Positions 24,240 to 37,144 are shown, counted from the first letter of the stretch. The stretch: 64,000 nt of DNA from Vombatus ursinus (GCF_900497805.2 NW_020954562.1:23837722-23901721); one strand, 5' to 3'. The notes: generated by a model from the sequence alone, not told the origin. Numbers and translations: made by a program.

Positions 24240-25040
24240 ATGATACTATATTTGTTTGGATCAAGGAGCACTCAAATGAAAGACACATTCCCTGTCTTGA
24301 TGGACAAACTTACTGGAACAACCACTCAGAAAACTTATGAAAATGTTAGCAAAAACACATTTTCACAAATACCTGTATGAACCTGTTGCATAGCTATGGA
24401 AGGAGAAATCAACGAATAAGACAAATAAGAGAGAACAGTGGCTCAAAATTCTGGCAAAGATCCAGAATGCTAGACTATGAATGGAGGAAATGCAGGAAAC
24501 CTGATTTTGATGTTGTCACTAAAAAAGGGTAGAGTTATCCCTTCCACTTCATGGGGGTTAAAGGGTGCAGCATTCCCATGATCTGGAAGACACACATAAA
24601 ATTTTTTTGGCCCTCCCTTCATACTAGAGAAGAAGTCTGAATTATTATGGCATCAAAAGTAGAACATGTTGATATTATACAATACTATAATACAATTTAT
24701 GCTTTTCTGAATTTCTAAACCTTTTCTGTGTCTTCTACTGGCCTTCACATGTCATCTGCAGCTTCCTCAAAACTCCCCCAAATTTCTGTTTAATTTCTTA
24801 TGTTTACCTGTGATATACTGAAACTATGATGGGGAAAGTAATAATGTGGAAATGTGAGTTTTGTAGAGATATGGAAAATTGGGAGAAAAAAAAAACTATG
24901 AGGAGAAAATTGAAAAAGAATAGAGATAGGCATTATTTCCCACCACTGCCAAAGGACCCAAATAATATTGGAGAAATGAATTCTCTGGACTTTGCTAAAC
25001 CTATCTTCACAATGGAAAATTTGTTTTAAAGTTCATCTCT
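24240..25040. other. Intronic DNA, nothing recognised
   Basis: No repeat family, RNA gene or convincing coding frame seen. Confidence 0.4.
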
Positions 25041-25044
25041 TCAA

Positions 25045-25195
25045 TGCTAAAGAGAGAGGACAACAATGAAAAGAGCTTTGGATAAGGAGTGAAGAGCCTT
25101 AGGTTGTAGTATCAGCTTTACCTCTAATTGCCTGCATGTCTTTGAGTATCTGTTACTTCATTTTCCTGGGACTCATAAGGAGGTTGGACCTGATG
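25045..25195 (+). mobile_element. MIR-like SINE
   Basis: 'agctttggataaggagtgaa', 'ttaggttgtagtatcagct' and 'ggaggttggacctgatgacc' in order. Confidence 0.65.
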
Positions 25196-25489
25196 ACCTC
25201 AAAAGATGCTTATGTCCAATGAACTTTAATTTTTCTTTTCCAAGTATTAAAGAATAACAATAATAAAAAAAGAAGATGGGTTTATCAGGACCATAAAGAG
25301 ACAGACCAAGATGGCACCTGTGACATACAAAAAAGAAAAGAGGCAAATCTCCAGCAACCAGGATAAAACCTCCATCAGGGAAGCATATTGAAACCTGAGA
25401 GTGATAGTTCTTCAGGATGAGGAAATTCCATGATGTCATTAAAAGCATGTTGGATTCCTCTTCAGAGAACCTGAACAGGGAGAACTCTG

Positions 25490-25600
25490 TGACCATGAGC
25501 AAGTCAATTAATCTCTTGGTGCCTCCATGTCTTTATCTTTAAAATTAAGGGTTTGGACTGAATGAACTTGAAGCTCTTTTCTAGTTAATGATCTTATGAT
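25490..25600 (+). mobile_element. MIR-like SINE fragment
   Basis: 'atgagcaagtcaattaatct', 'aagggtttggactgaatgaa' and 'ttaatgatcttatgatct' give the 3' half. Confidence 0.6.
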
Positions 25601-25604
25601 CTGT

Positions 25605-28600
25605 GAAGGGAATACTCACACCTACAAATTCAAAGGTCACTCCAAATCTATTGAGGTAGCATTGCATGATATTTTATGGAGAACAAAGGAATCCAGTAGC
25701 ATAATGGCACTCCTAGATATAGAATCATTTTTGGACAAAGGGAACAATATAATACAATATACTTATGTCTATTATTTCAATAGGTGGAGTTTAAGGTGGA
25801 AAGGTAAACAGCTTACTTTTGCCATGTAAAATGTAGGCTAGAGCTGCAAATTATTTCTTTTTGACACCCAAGTTTTACAATTCTAATCTATACAGAAAAA
25901 CTCAAATTTAAGACTGTAAAGCTTCAGGTTCCCGAAGCCTAAACCCAGAAAAATCTACTAACATTCCAAAGAAGGCAAATGCTACTTAACAAGTTATTAT
26001 TTTTCATGAATTTAGACTATTTGTTCATTAGTAGCAAAGAGAAGAAAATGAAATATATATTTTCAAAAAACTACAGTTTTTTTTTGCCCTAAACATGTTT
26101 TCTTGGCTGTTCAACTTGGTTTATTTCTGTGGTCCACTTAGCTTTTCTAACTGAAAAAAAAAACCCCTCTGTTCCTTTAATCTGTACACAAACAAAATAC
26201 ATCTCTTTTTCTCAGTTGGATCTATCGTATCTTGTATCTTTAGTATCTTGCATCATATCTTGTATGTAGAACACCAGTTACTAATTTGTTTTGATATTGT
26301 TCTCTAATTTACAGCTATATGTGAGTGGGTGATTGATGGCTCACACACATCATTTCTTTAACCTGAAAGCACAACACTCAGATTCTTTAAAATACAGTAT
26401 GTAGAAATATTTCTCTGCAAGACATTCCAGTGTAAAGAGCTATTTTAGTAACTTCACTGTTATTCATTTTTATTTGTTGATAAGGTATCAAAAATCTGTC
26501 AACATCACAATGTGTACAAGCAAGTGATTCTTTCAAAAGTACTATCGCTGAGACTATTATATATTCCTTCATGGTAGTTCCTCCCTTATTATAGCTACAA
26601 GAGACTGGGGTGGTGGTGGTGGAGAAGAAATTTCTCTTCTTTGGATCATTAGATGTTGTTGCTTTCATTTGATGATAATGGGAAGTTAAGCATTCTGGCT
26701 TGGTTGCTATGGCTCATTGGAATAAACACTAGTTTTGACAGAACCAATGACCTTTTATCTTCTTTCTTTTTAATTTCTCTGTGCTATAATAATTGGTGAA
26801 TTGTCTCAATACATTTCCCACATTTCCACATTGCTTATACTAAAGATTTCATTGCCCATTTTTTTGGGGGGGGAGGCAAGGAGAAGAAAGGCCTTTTTAT
26901 AAGAAATAAGATAATATTTTTAAAGCATTTAGCACAATCCAGCAACATAAGTAATGTGCTTAATAAGTGTTTGTTCCTCTCTCCCTAGCTAGATTCATAT
27001 ATCGTTGAGTTCTTTCATTATTTGTACCCACCTATGAAATATGTGAACATAAAAACCATTTTTGTAGGCCTTTTTCCTCTTAATTTATCCTAATGTTCTT
27101 AGAAATTTCTGAAAATTATGATTTTGGGGAGTTTAGGTACTCTTAAATTACTATTTTATTTTAGTTTCCTGGTAGTAATCATAATTTACTTTAGGAGTCA
27201 TGGATTCTGTTATTGCAGTAGAAACTGGAGTAGTCTGTTGCTGTTTTGTAATTAGCTTGTTTTTGCTGTTGTTGTTATTTATTTTTGCTTGTTTATTTTG
27301 GGAGGGCTGTGCAAGGCGTACATATTATGAAACGTTAGTGGGTCAAAAAATTTTTTTGGATAGGTTTTCTCCTCAACCTCCGTTTAATTCTTACTGCAGC
27401 TCTCAGATTAGAATCTTACTGCTCATTCCTAAATTTTTTTCAATAGCTTTCTAGCTATTTTCCTGCCTTGTAACTTTTCCCAATTCAATCTACAATACAG
27501 AACTAGGTTAGAATAATAACCATTAAAAACTAGTGACATTATGATGATCACCCAAACCTCATTTATGCAAGAATTTGTTGTAGCCGTTTTTCACTAATGA
27601 ATTAAATTCAAATGCTTTAGGTTAGTATTCAAGGTATTAATCTACAACCACTTTCTCTATCACCTTTGTAGCCATATACTCCATACTTCATGACTAATGT
27701 GTTCTCCCGCCCCGACCTTTTATTCCACTAGCATTTTCCGAAAAAAAAGTGGAGTATTTTAAATATAGGCTCTGATTTCATATCCCAATTCCCACTCCCA
27801 CTGATGAGTCAGGTCACAAGAGATGGACCTCATTTCTCTCTCAGTGTTCTAGCAAGTGTGTAATAGGGGAGGATCCTCACCCACCTGAGGAATTATGAAT
27901 TAATCTTTCTTGCTACTGATTCATGCTCCCAGAGGTTTATTTCCCCCACAGATTATCAACTGAGAAACATTTACTTATTCAGTCTTAACTGGTACTTATA
28001 AATGGATATTAGTAAGGTGATACCCGAAGAATCATTGCTATAGTGCTACTGTCTGACAGTCTCAGATAAATACATAAAAAGCCCAGAGGAAAATAGGCTT
28101 AGAGGATACATATGAAAAAGAGTTTATAAATACACATTCTGATTGCTACAAAGGTTTTCCATAGGCATGGTGTAGTTTCTTTCCTGGGTTGCTTTTGAAA
28201 GTTTTGAACCTTTGTCCATTTTGTCTTTAGCTACCAATGCAGACACTGCTATCTGCTGATCCAGAGATGTTTCTAAGATATGTTCCCATGGGAAGATGGG
28301 AAATAGAAGTCTCTAGAAACTTTTAAGCTTACAAGGTCCTTTTTTGGACAAAGCTTATCCTTTGTGCCCCTCCCATTCTCACCCTGGCAGTTTCTCCTCA
28401 GGAGTTTCATAGAAAGTCATACTTGCTCCAATTTCTGTAATTTTCTAATTACAATTTAATACTTTAATATAAGACCCAGAATATGTGATGAAATTCCTAA
28501 GCCAATTCTGATAGCCTTCCTATCTGGAATTATCATACTTTTTCAAACGGCTTTGAACCAAACAACTACTCTCCTAACCAACTAATTTTGAAACATGGAC

Positions 28601-28750
28601 AGGGATTCTAACATGGACAGGAAGCAGGACTTGCTTGGAATCCACCTAATGAAGGTGAAGGGTGACACACACTAGCTAAGGTGGTATCCACCGTCCTTCT
28701 CCTCAGGTTATATGGCCTCAAAAGATAGGGAAGCCTCAAGGTCTTTCCCC
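25605..28750. other. Intronic DNA, mostly unassigned
   Basis: Over 3 kb with no certain feature. A weak MIR-like tail occurs at about 26920-26985 (gcatttagcacaatccagca). The stretch 27590-27730 has a faint L2-like order. Neither is strong enough for a separate call. A short GGT run sits at 26607-26620. Confidence 0.35.
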
Positions 28751-28756
28751 TTATAG

Positions 28757-29560
28757 CAGGTCTACACAACATACGGCCCACCAAAGGATTTTGGGCACCC
28801 CACGAAAAATGTAGAGGATGCAAAAGAAAGTAAAAATGTAATGAGTGCTTTGTCTGTGCCCCACTTAACCTGCCTTCCACTAGTCACTACTATGACCGTC
28901 ATGTAATTTGGCAGATGGGTTGCCATTGCACATTTTTTCTTCTTTTTCATGTGACTCACCATCATTAGCCTGTCTCTAGTTTGAGAGGAGTGAAAGCCTT
29001 TTCCATGTGTTTTCGGTCACTACTGGCATTGAACTTCAAAGTGAGTACAGCCACGCACCAATGCAGCTAATGTCTTCTATGGGGCTTCTTCCTCTCCCTC
29101 GTGGCATGGCCCTTCTCCAAGTTACATGAGTGTCTGACGCTGTCTCCAAAGTCAGACACTTAGGTCAGTATTTCTTTGTATGTGAGCAGTTGCTGTGGAG
29201 ATTTTTGGTTCTAACATTAAAGTTTTTGGGGTGACTTTGTAAAATAAGTGATAAAAAGAAATGGATGATCGAATCAGAATATAGAATGTTTAATTCAGAG
29301 TGGACAAATAGATACTTGTTTACTTACACAAGAGACAAAATACTGGGCCTTGTTTGCCGAGAAGTTCTGAAGGAATACAAGCCCCGTGGCCATTTCAAAT
29401 AAAAATATCCTGACTCAAGCAAATTGTACACGAATGAAAAACAAATTAAAGCATCCAAATTGTTGAAAAATCTCAGTGGGGAACCACAGTTTTTCAAGAA
29501 AGCAAACTCAGAAAATGAGGTGGCTACTAAGGTCAATTTTTAGACTTCTAAAAAACTCAA
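28757..29560 (+). mobile_element. hAT-Charlie DNA transposon remnant with decayed BED-finger transposase frame
   Basis: Starts with a hAT-type terminus 'caggtctacacaacatacgg' at 28757. From 29247 a frame reads SDKKKWMIESEYRMFNSEW, then TNRYLFTYTRDKILGLVC. This resembles the N-terminal BED zinc-finger region of Charlie/GTF2IRD2-like hAT transposases (W-x-x-xYLF, LVC, then KExxxRxHF). After about 51 codons a TAA at 29400-29402 falls where the final histidine of the finger is expected, and the first finger cysteine reads as glycine. Similarity continues in frame (SKLYTNEKQIKASKL, KKANSENEVATKV) to another stop near 29540. The catalytic RNase-H part and right terminus are absent, so this is a 5' fragment. 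Confidence 0.72.
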
Positions 29561-29599
29561 TTTCAAACACGATTCCAGAGTATGATAAACTAATTGCTG

Positions 29600-31380
29600 A
29601 CAAAAAGTATAATATGTCCCATTAACTAAATGTAAACAATAAGAAAAAGTGAAAAATTTATTAAAACTTGTACCACTTAGTAAGGTAACTTTTTAACATT
29701 AATGTGATTTCATAATCTTAAGTAATAAGTGTAATTAATTGATATGAATTGAGATTTCCCTTTTTAAAGTATGGTTGGTTTATTTGCAAAATAATTTAAT
29801 CATTAATTATACTTTTACTTGGAAAATGAACTGCTAAAAACCTATCTGCAGCCTGAAGAAGTTTAGCCTATTTTAATTTTGGCTCCTACCTAATGCCAAG
29901 TTGTGCAGGTGTGTCTAGTAGCATACTGGATGTAGTGTGCAAAATCACTAAGATTCCCTCCCCCCTAAATGATTGAGGCCAAAAAAAAGAGGTAGCTAAT
30001 TTATTCAGGTCTTCTTGAATTCTTCCAAGGCTGAGCAGAGAACTTCTCTTTCACCATGTAGTTAGATGACTAGAACCAATTACATATTATCTCCATAATT
30101 TGTCTAAGGCACATCCCTTATACATTATTGCAGTTCACCTAAAAATAATGTCTAGTGTCCTCTACATTGAAATGCTGTATTAGCTGAGTAAATTAATGGG
30201 GTCTGCCCATGATCCAGACCCCCTTTACATATAAACAAAAGAAACTAAAATAATGGTCTTACCTGGTAACATATGCCATATTCTTTACTCATAGTCATCC
30301 ACCTTGGCAAGAAAAGGATAGAGGTACATTTTCTCATCTCTTTTATGGCAAATTTATGTGTGTGTTTATACACAAATATGCATATGCTCATACATATACA
30401 TATATAAATATAGTTTGTGTGTTCTGGGAAATAGATATATTATGAATAAAACATATGCATATATGCATACATATACATATCTATGTATATAGTACATATA
30501 GGTGTATGTATGCATATATATATGTATATATGTATGTATATATTTTCCCTCCCTCCCCAGCACACCTTTGAGGAATTTGCTCTTGGTATACTTGGTATGC
30601 TCTTGTAGTTACTTATTTATTTATTTATTAATTATACCTCTCCACCTCTCTGTTTCTTCACTGCATTAAAACTCTATTCCCTAAGGATTTAAAGGATTAA
30701 CGTAGATTTTAGAAGAGGATGCAAGCTGTTGGTTATTGAGATATAGGAAACTATAAGAAAAGAGTGGTGAGTATAGTTGACATGGCAGTGAAGAAAGGGG
30801 GAGGGGGAGAAAGAAACAGCTAATGATTTAAGCATACCCTGTGGGATGCTGAAATGCTATTGCTTAAATTGCTAGGGTGAATTTGTTTCTGTTTTTTAGG
30901 AAATAAATGCTATCATAATGTAACGTATTCCTTCTTTAAAAATATAATGTGAAATAATAAGCAGCATTTTGTTGAAATAATGGACCCATGAACTAAAAAC
31001 ACATTAGAATCCTATCATAGCTTCACATATCTATTAGGCTAGGCATTTATATTGCACTTATTACCTAGTACCTGTTAAAGCTGTTTACAGAGACCACAGG
31101 GAAGAAATAACTTTTATGTTCTTTTTAGTTTGCTATAAATTCAGAAACAATTTTCCTCGAACAGCTGATCTGTGAATTAATAATGAGGATCTGTATCTTT
31201 CTTACCACCGTATGCCAAGTATTTTCTATTTAAAAATTGATGAGTTCTCAGATTCCAGTGCCCTCAATGAGAGAGATTGGGGGGATTTATGGGAATAACC
31301 ACAGCTTACTTCAGGTGGAAGGATCTAGCCTAAGCCCTTTTCTTTACCAATCTAATTCCTCAGGGTCAAACTAGGACAAC
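29600..31380. other. Intronic DNA with an AT-rich microsatellite
   Basis: Apart from TA/TATG-rich repeats at 30365-30545 and a short TTTA run near 30611-30630, no repeat family is evident. The part at 30880-31200 looks single-copy. Confidence 0.4.
30365..30545 (+). repeat. Degenerate (TATG/CATA)n AT-rich microsatellite
   Basis: Alternating TATA, CATA and TGTA units over about 180 bp. It causes a Tyr/Met/His-rich minus-strand frame. Confidence 0.85.
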
Positions 31381-31384
31381 TTGG

Positions 31385-31565
31385 TTATGAGGTAGACAAT
31401 ATGGGATTCAGAATAAGAAGCCCTAAGCTAGCTGGATGACCAGGAGAAAAGTATTAGTTCCTTCAGCCTCAGTTTCCTCACAAGTTATACTTGTATTACC
31501 TTATTCACTGTGTTGTTGTAAAGAGTGTGTTTTGCCTAGCTTTAAAATACTACATCAATGTGGAT
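31385..31565 (+). mobile_element. CORE-SINE
   Basis: 'gattcagaataagaagccct', 'agcctcagtttcctcacaag' and 'cactgtgttgttgtaaagag' in order. Confidence 0.68.
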
Positions 31566-31599
31566 TGTTATTATCATAATTACTACAGAATTATGTTTG

Positions 31600-32370
31600 A
31601 AAGTATGTTGTGATCCAAGCCAAAATACTTTTAGTCTAACTACACAAGGGATTGTTCCTGAAAAGTAAAATATAAGGTAAAATTTGAAACAGAATGCTGA
31701 AATAAAATTTTTAAATGAATAATCATACCTTTATCTTATTTGTGTCTATCTGTTTTTTTTCTTTTAGAAGAAGTGGTATAAATAATTATTTTACTTTTTA
31801 ACATCAATGACAGTACAATGTCCAAAATTGCTGTTTTGACAATTCAAATTAGGCAACAATTCCCTGTTGAGTTGATTTTGCATTTAAGAAAATAGCCCCA
31901 AAGTAATTTTGTATATTATATTCTCAGCACTGTACAGCAGATTCTATACTGCACATTCTAGGAGAGCATGACAAACTAGGGGATAAGGTTACATGGCCTT
32001 CTGTGTTCCTTCAACTTACTTGGCATAAGAACAAGAGAGAAGAATGTGATTATTGTGGAGAATGATACAGATTAGCCTGTCCATAGATGTCACTCTTGAA
32101 TGACAGCATGATTATTTGGGTTTGTAATTAGACACAGTACATCTTATTTAAAACTTTGTTTCTCAACAGGAGCCTACAATATTAACAATTTACAAATTTT
32201 TGGACCTGTTTTACTAAAAAAAATAAAGTTCGCATTTCCTTTTTTTTTAATTTGAATTGTTAATATATTTAAATTTTCTTTTATCCTCTTATCTCTTTGC
32301 TTCTTTGGATGATATCCTACCTTCTCCTCTGCCATTTCCTATAATTTCTGGTGCTTGAATAAATGACACT
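31600..32370. other. Intronic DNA, nothing recognised
   Basis: No named repeat or coding frame. The 31820-32010 part looks single-copy. Confidence 0.35.
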
Positions 32371-32379
32371 TAAATTAGT

Positions 32380-32445
32380 CAATTAATCATTAAGTATTTA
32401 TTAAGTTCTTACTGTGTGCCAAGAATTATAGTAAACACTTCAGAT
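32380..32445 (-). mobile_element. L2-clade LINE 3' terminus
   Basis: 'taagtatttattaagttctt' and 'actgtgtgccaagaattata' are the inverted L2 end. Confidence 0.55.
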
Positions 32446-32579
32446 AGATTATAGCACACTAGGGAATTATCTTGAATGTGTCATGCTGGCATGATGATTT
32501 ATTACAGGGTGACAACAGATGTTAGTATATAAGGTGTAATGACAATTTTTGATTTTTAAAATTTTATTAATTTTTATTG

Positions 32580-33163
32580 TTTGAGCTCATGGCCTTTCCT
32601 TATGCAACTTTTGCTTAACTGAAAGCCTGCCTTCTGTGAATATTAACCTTCCCTGACTAAAACCTGTCCCATGAGATGTGAAAATTTATTTAAGACCTTC
32701 AACCTTGCTTAGATAAGAAGCCAGAAGAAGAATCTTAACTATCTATGACTCCTTGGTGGCATGTTTATCATTCTCCTCAATCAGCCCATTTGTAAACCCT
32801 CTGAATGTAGTTTCAATTTATAATCTGACTTAGTTTACCTACTAAGTCTATTTAATTAGGTTTGTTTATGTATGCAGTTATGACTTTGTTTAACTAAGTT
32901 TGTTCAACTTTCACTACACTGATAAAAGCATGGGATTATGAATCTGCCTTTGCTTTGACTTTTATGGCCTAAGAGGAATGTACAAGATTGGAATACGTAA
33001 AATAATTATTTCTCTGTCAATTGGACACAATTTTTTCTATAAGAGGCCTTGTTAGTTTTTGTTCAGATTTATTTTTTTTTCTTCTCTGAGATCTGAACCC
33101 ATATTCAAGTATAATAATAAAACCTAATAATCTCTGTGTCGTGGTAGATAAATTTCAGCAACA
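32580..33163 (+). mobile_element. Probable solo LTR of an endogenous retrovirus (fossil)
   Basis: The stretch has LTR layout: a long U3-like part, a TATA-like 'tctataagaggcc' near 33038, a poly(A) signal AATAAA near 33117, and a short U5-like part ending in CA near 33163. I see no attached coding genes or primer-binding site, so it would be a solo LTR. Family and exact ends are uncertain, and no terminal duplication was found. It looks old. Confidence 0.42.
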
Positions 33164-33174
33164 GTTGCCTACCA

Positions 33175-34040
33175 CATGAACTCAGAAAGGACATATTTCT
33201 CTCAAAAAGGGGGGGAGGGTGTAGCAACATTCTCAAGGTCCTCAGTAGTAGCAAAAAAGATGGGAGTTAGCATCCAGACATCCTTAGCAGGACATAGGGA
33301 AGTTGAGGTAATTTTAAATAAATTGTATCATTGTTTTTGATAGAAGAATAGGTGACCTCAAATGGATAGATTCCTTGAGTCATTTAAATGAGGAATAATA
33401 TGGATCAGGATCAGATCTACTCATTGTGGCCATGCATCCAAAGACTCACAAGGGACTAGAAATTTACCAGCCGTGGGAGCAAAAATAATTCCTCAGGAGT
33501 TTTCATGCAGCATTTACCTCAAAGTTGGGATTTTTTTATTTTTTATTCAAGATTTGAGTGAACCAGGTAAATGGATATAAACTTAAGCCTTGAAAAAATT
33601 AGCACTCTTCTAAGATTTGAAGAATCAATTTTCCTATCAGGTAAGTTTCACTATAAATCTCCTAAATTGCTTCTTGAGACTTATGTCTGTCATGTAATGC
33701 TGAAAATGCCTAAGAGACACTTACTCAAGAATTACCCTCTGGTTTAAAAGAACTAGTCCATTGGCACAGTTATTGCATTAGGCTTATCAGTCTAATTTAG
33801 CATCTTAACGCTATTTAATAGAAATGTTCAACAATAGATGTGGCTTACAAGTAAGGATAATATTTTTTACGACCAGACTAATTTCCATTGCAAATAATGA
33901 AACAAAATGCTTAGAATCAATCAGAAAAATGAAACACATGAGTCTCAGTAATCTATGTAATACAATTACATTTGTAGTCATCTTAGGTAAAAACACATAA
34001 AGGTAGACATATTCCAACAGCAAAAAAAAAATAATAGTGA
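33175..34040. other. Intronic DNA, nothing firmly recognised
   Basis: A G-rich run (aaaaaggggggg) lies at about 33205-33220. Otherwise no repeat, RNA or coding feature is recognisable. Confidence 0.35.
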
Positions 34041-34048
34041 AGTGAATT

Positions 34049-34136
34049 GGATTCAGTCAAAGTTCAGTCAAAGGGCCACCCTTGAGGACCTAGAGGGCCA
34101 CATGTGGCCTCGAGGCCACAGATTCCCCACCCCTGG
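34049..34136 (+). mobile_element. Palindromic hAT-type DNA element, right half only
   Basis: 'gattcagtcaaagttcagtc', 'gaggacctagagggccacat', 'gtggcctcgaggccacagat' and the terminus 'tccccacccctg' match the right half of the 206-bp element at 57301-57506. The left half is missing. Confidence 0.7.
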
Positions 34137-34623
34137 CATAAACTATTAGGAGGATTTTTGACTAATGATTGGCCATAAGAGGTGCCTCCTGATGACCAGA
34201 AGCATTTGAACAGATAATATCTTGTGGGTAGGTAGATAATATAATGAATCTTCATCAAGTGAGAGGGTAATTCTTTGATAACCAAATGCACATACACATG
34301 TTTCCATGTAGAAAACTAAAGCTCAATAAAATGCGATATATGTTTTATTAAATCTGCTTATTTTTTCTGATTTTCTAAAATGATATCCTCTTATTATGAG
34401 AAGGACTGAGTATATGCTAATTAGGAAATATCTATATAAAGATTATTGTTGTAAATATTGTTGTAAATTGTTGAATATTTATAGATATTTTAAATTTACT
34501 TGAAAGGCCATAGAATAATTATATCCAGGGAGAAAATAGATATTTTAGGGCAAGGAGAATATTACTCAAAGATCATTTGGTACTATAATATCCTTAATAT
34601 TAACCTATTCTAGACTATAAAAT

Positions 34624-34898
34624 GGCAGCTAGGCGGCACCGTGGATAAAGCACCAGGCCTGAAGTTAGGAAGAATCATCTTCCTGAGTTCAAATGTGGAC
34701 TCAGACACTTACTTGCTATATTACCCTAGCCAGGCAAGCCATTTAATTCTGCTCACCCCAGTTCCTCATCTGTAAAATGAGCTGGAGAAGGAAACGGCAA
34801 ACCATCCAATGTCTTTGCAAAAAAAACAAAAAACAAAACAAACAAACCCAAATGGGGTCACAAAGAATCATATCTGACTGAAAAATGACTGAATAATG
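34624..34898 (+). mobile_element. Full-length tRNA-derived SINE with RTE/BovB-like tail and target duplication
   Basis: Head 'ggcagctaggcggcaccgtg', 'ttcctgagttcaaatgtgga', CORE 'gttcctcatctgtaaaatga' and RTE-type tail 'acccaaatggggtcacaaag'. A perfect 9-bp target duplication, ctataaaat, lies at 34615-34623 and 34899-34907. An A/C-rich expansion occurs inside the tail. Confidence 0.92.
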
Positions 34899-35507
34899 CT
34901 ATAAAATAAGCACATTCCCTTTCCTAAACATTTATTAATTTCTGTATACAAAATACCATTATTCATAGTTACAGATACATAGAATTTTTGTTACTGCTAA
35001 AGAGTAACATAGGATTTTAGGAAGGAGAAAATCCATTCTTTCATTACAACTAATATCAGAGAGAAAGATGGGTTATTTTCCCAGTAAATAGTACATTACT
35101 ACTTCTACTTAGTGACTTTCCCCATCACAGTTTTGATACATTGTGGGTTGTCATAAGGAATTAAATGGGAATTTTTTGGGAGTTTTGTGGAAGCCACAGA
35201 TGACATGTGAAAGCCAGCAGACGGCACATAAAAAGTTTAGAAACTCAGAAGTGCATAAAATATTTGTATAGTATTTTTGCTTAACACTGACCTACATATA
35301 GCCTATGACTAAATACTTAACCCAAATTAAGGTACTATAAACACTCCATAAAAGACAAAGAAAGAAATTCAGACATCTTCTCTGGTACAAAGGGAGGGCC
35401 AAAATATTTTATATGGATTTTCCAGATCAAGGAGATGCTGTTCCCCTAACTCTCAAGATGTGAATAGGATAACTATTTCTAAAACATCCTTAGAGCTGTT
35501 TTGTCAT

Positions 35508-35555
35508 TCAGAAATACAAATATATAAATATATATATATATTTTTGTATTTCTGA
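35508..35555. repeat. Perfect 13-bp inverted repeat around an AT loop
   Basis: tcagaaatacaaa at 35508-35520 is exactly complementary to tttgtatttctga at 35543-35555. The 22-bp spacer is almost purely A/T. More TA repeats follow to 35572. Confidence 0.9.
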
Positions 35556-35608
35556 GTACATATATATATATAAAACTAAGATGTTATTTAAGCACTTTGA
35601 AAGTATAA

Positions 35609-35775
35609 AAATATGACCCTGGGAAAGTCACTTAATCCTGTCTGCCTCAGTTCCTCATCTGTAAAATGAGGTGGAGAAGGAAATGGCAAACCACTTCAGC
35701 ATTTCTGCCAAGAAAACCCCAAATGTGGCAAGGAGAAGTAAGACCTAATTGAAAAAAGGACTGAACAAAAACAAA
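35609..35775 (+). mobile_element. SINE with RTE/BovB-like tail, head missing
   Basis: Begins in the CORE region (gaccctgggaaagtcactta), then 'ctcatctgtaaaatgaggtg' and 'gccaagaaaaccccaaatgt'. Confidence 0.85.
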
Positions 35776-35844
35776 AGAATCATTATGCTAGATGCAATGA
35801 TTTAATTTTACTTTTGAAAACCTATGGAGAGGCATTTTTAAAAA

Positions 35845-36292
35845 AAATAATTTATTTATTTTTAGTTTTCAACCCTCAGTTCCATAAGATTTTGGGTTTT
35901 AAATTTTCTCTGCCTCCCTCTTCTCCCCCCTCCCCAAGACAGAGTGCAATCTGATATAGTTTCTACATATACATTCTTGTTAAACATATGTTCACATTAG
36001 TCATGTTGTAAAGAAGAATTAGAATGAATGAGAGGAACTATGAGAAAAAAGAAAAAGGAGCATAACTCCTGGTTCTGCTCACTTCACTCAGCATCAATTC
36101 ACATAAGTCCTTCTAGGTTTTTCTGAAATCTTTCAGCTCATCATTTCCCATAGCACAATAGTATATTCCATTACATTCATATACCACAACTTGTTCAGCC
36201 ATTGCCCAATTGATGGGCATTCATTCAATTTCCAATTCTTGGCCACCACAAAGAGAGCTGCTAGAAATATTTTTTTGTACATGTGGGTCCAC
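35845..36292 (-). mobile_element. L1 3' end, 5'-truncated
   Basis: Reverse complement of the marsupial L1 3' UTR: an inverted A/T tail, 'ttttcaaccctcagttccat', 'gtgcaatctgatatagtttc' and 'acttcactcagcatcaattc'. It runs into the ORF2 C-terminal codons (ttgttcagccattgcccaat). The plus-strand open frame at 36191-36454 is antisense debris. Confidence 0.85.
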
Positions 36293-37144
36293 TTTTTTTT
36301 AACAAAATTTTTAAAAAAATTCTCTAATTTCCCCCTCCCCCAAATCCTTGGAAAATTACCTTGGCAAGATAACTGTTATGTTGAGGATGAAAAGTCTTTT
36401 CTTAGGGGAAAGAGATTAAAGGTGATAACCAAAATTAAATCTTGTCTTTTTTAGTCACTGGCTACTCACCTATCTGAACTGATTAGCTCCAGAACCCACC
36501 CTTTTCCTCAGAAAAAGGATTGAGGTCCTTTTGCTTACTCCAGGTGTAAGGGAAGTAATAGTCCAAGAGAAAATGAGATACAACTTGGTCATTTAACTAT
36601 TAAATATGTCAATGCTAACCTTGAATCAAATATTAATTCATAAGTACTGAAGCAGGTAGTATTTTAACATCTATTTTTTCCATTATCCAGATCCCTCAAT
36701 TAATCTGAGGGTTGAGAGTGATGTGAAAGGTATGGGGAACTATGCAATTTCGGACATGTATGGCTCCAAACTATGTGTCACTTGGATAGACATTAATGTT
36801 ATTTTTTTTTTAGGCAGAGAAGCCTAAAAAATTGAGAGTATATTATTAGTATTTTAACAGTTATAAAATAATGATAGACTCTAATCTGTTAGAATTATCT
36901 TTTTGTTCCTTTAGACTTGTGACCTGTGGAAGTGATTATTTTTTACAAACATTTTTAAGAGTATTATGAGAACTACTATTCTGTAGCTACCTTAGAAAAT
37001 AATTATGCTTAAGTTTTAATTATCAGTAATAGGTAAGAGCAGAAATGAAAAGTCAATATTTGTAATAGTTTAAATGAAATGCTTATAACTGAAGGAACTA
37101 TACTTTTTTTTTTCAAAAATTGTATATAGGGCAACATATTCATT

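Noticed and set aside
25173-25502. 109-codon minus-strand frame with hydrophobic runs
   Set aside because: It begins inside one SINE and ends inside another. The Phe-rich run comes from A-rich plus-strand DNA.
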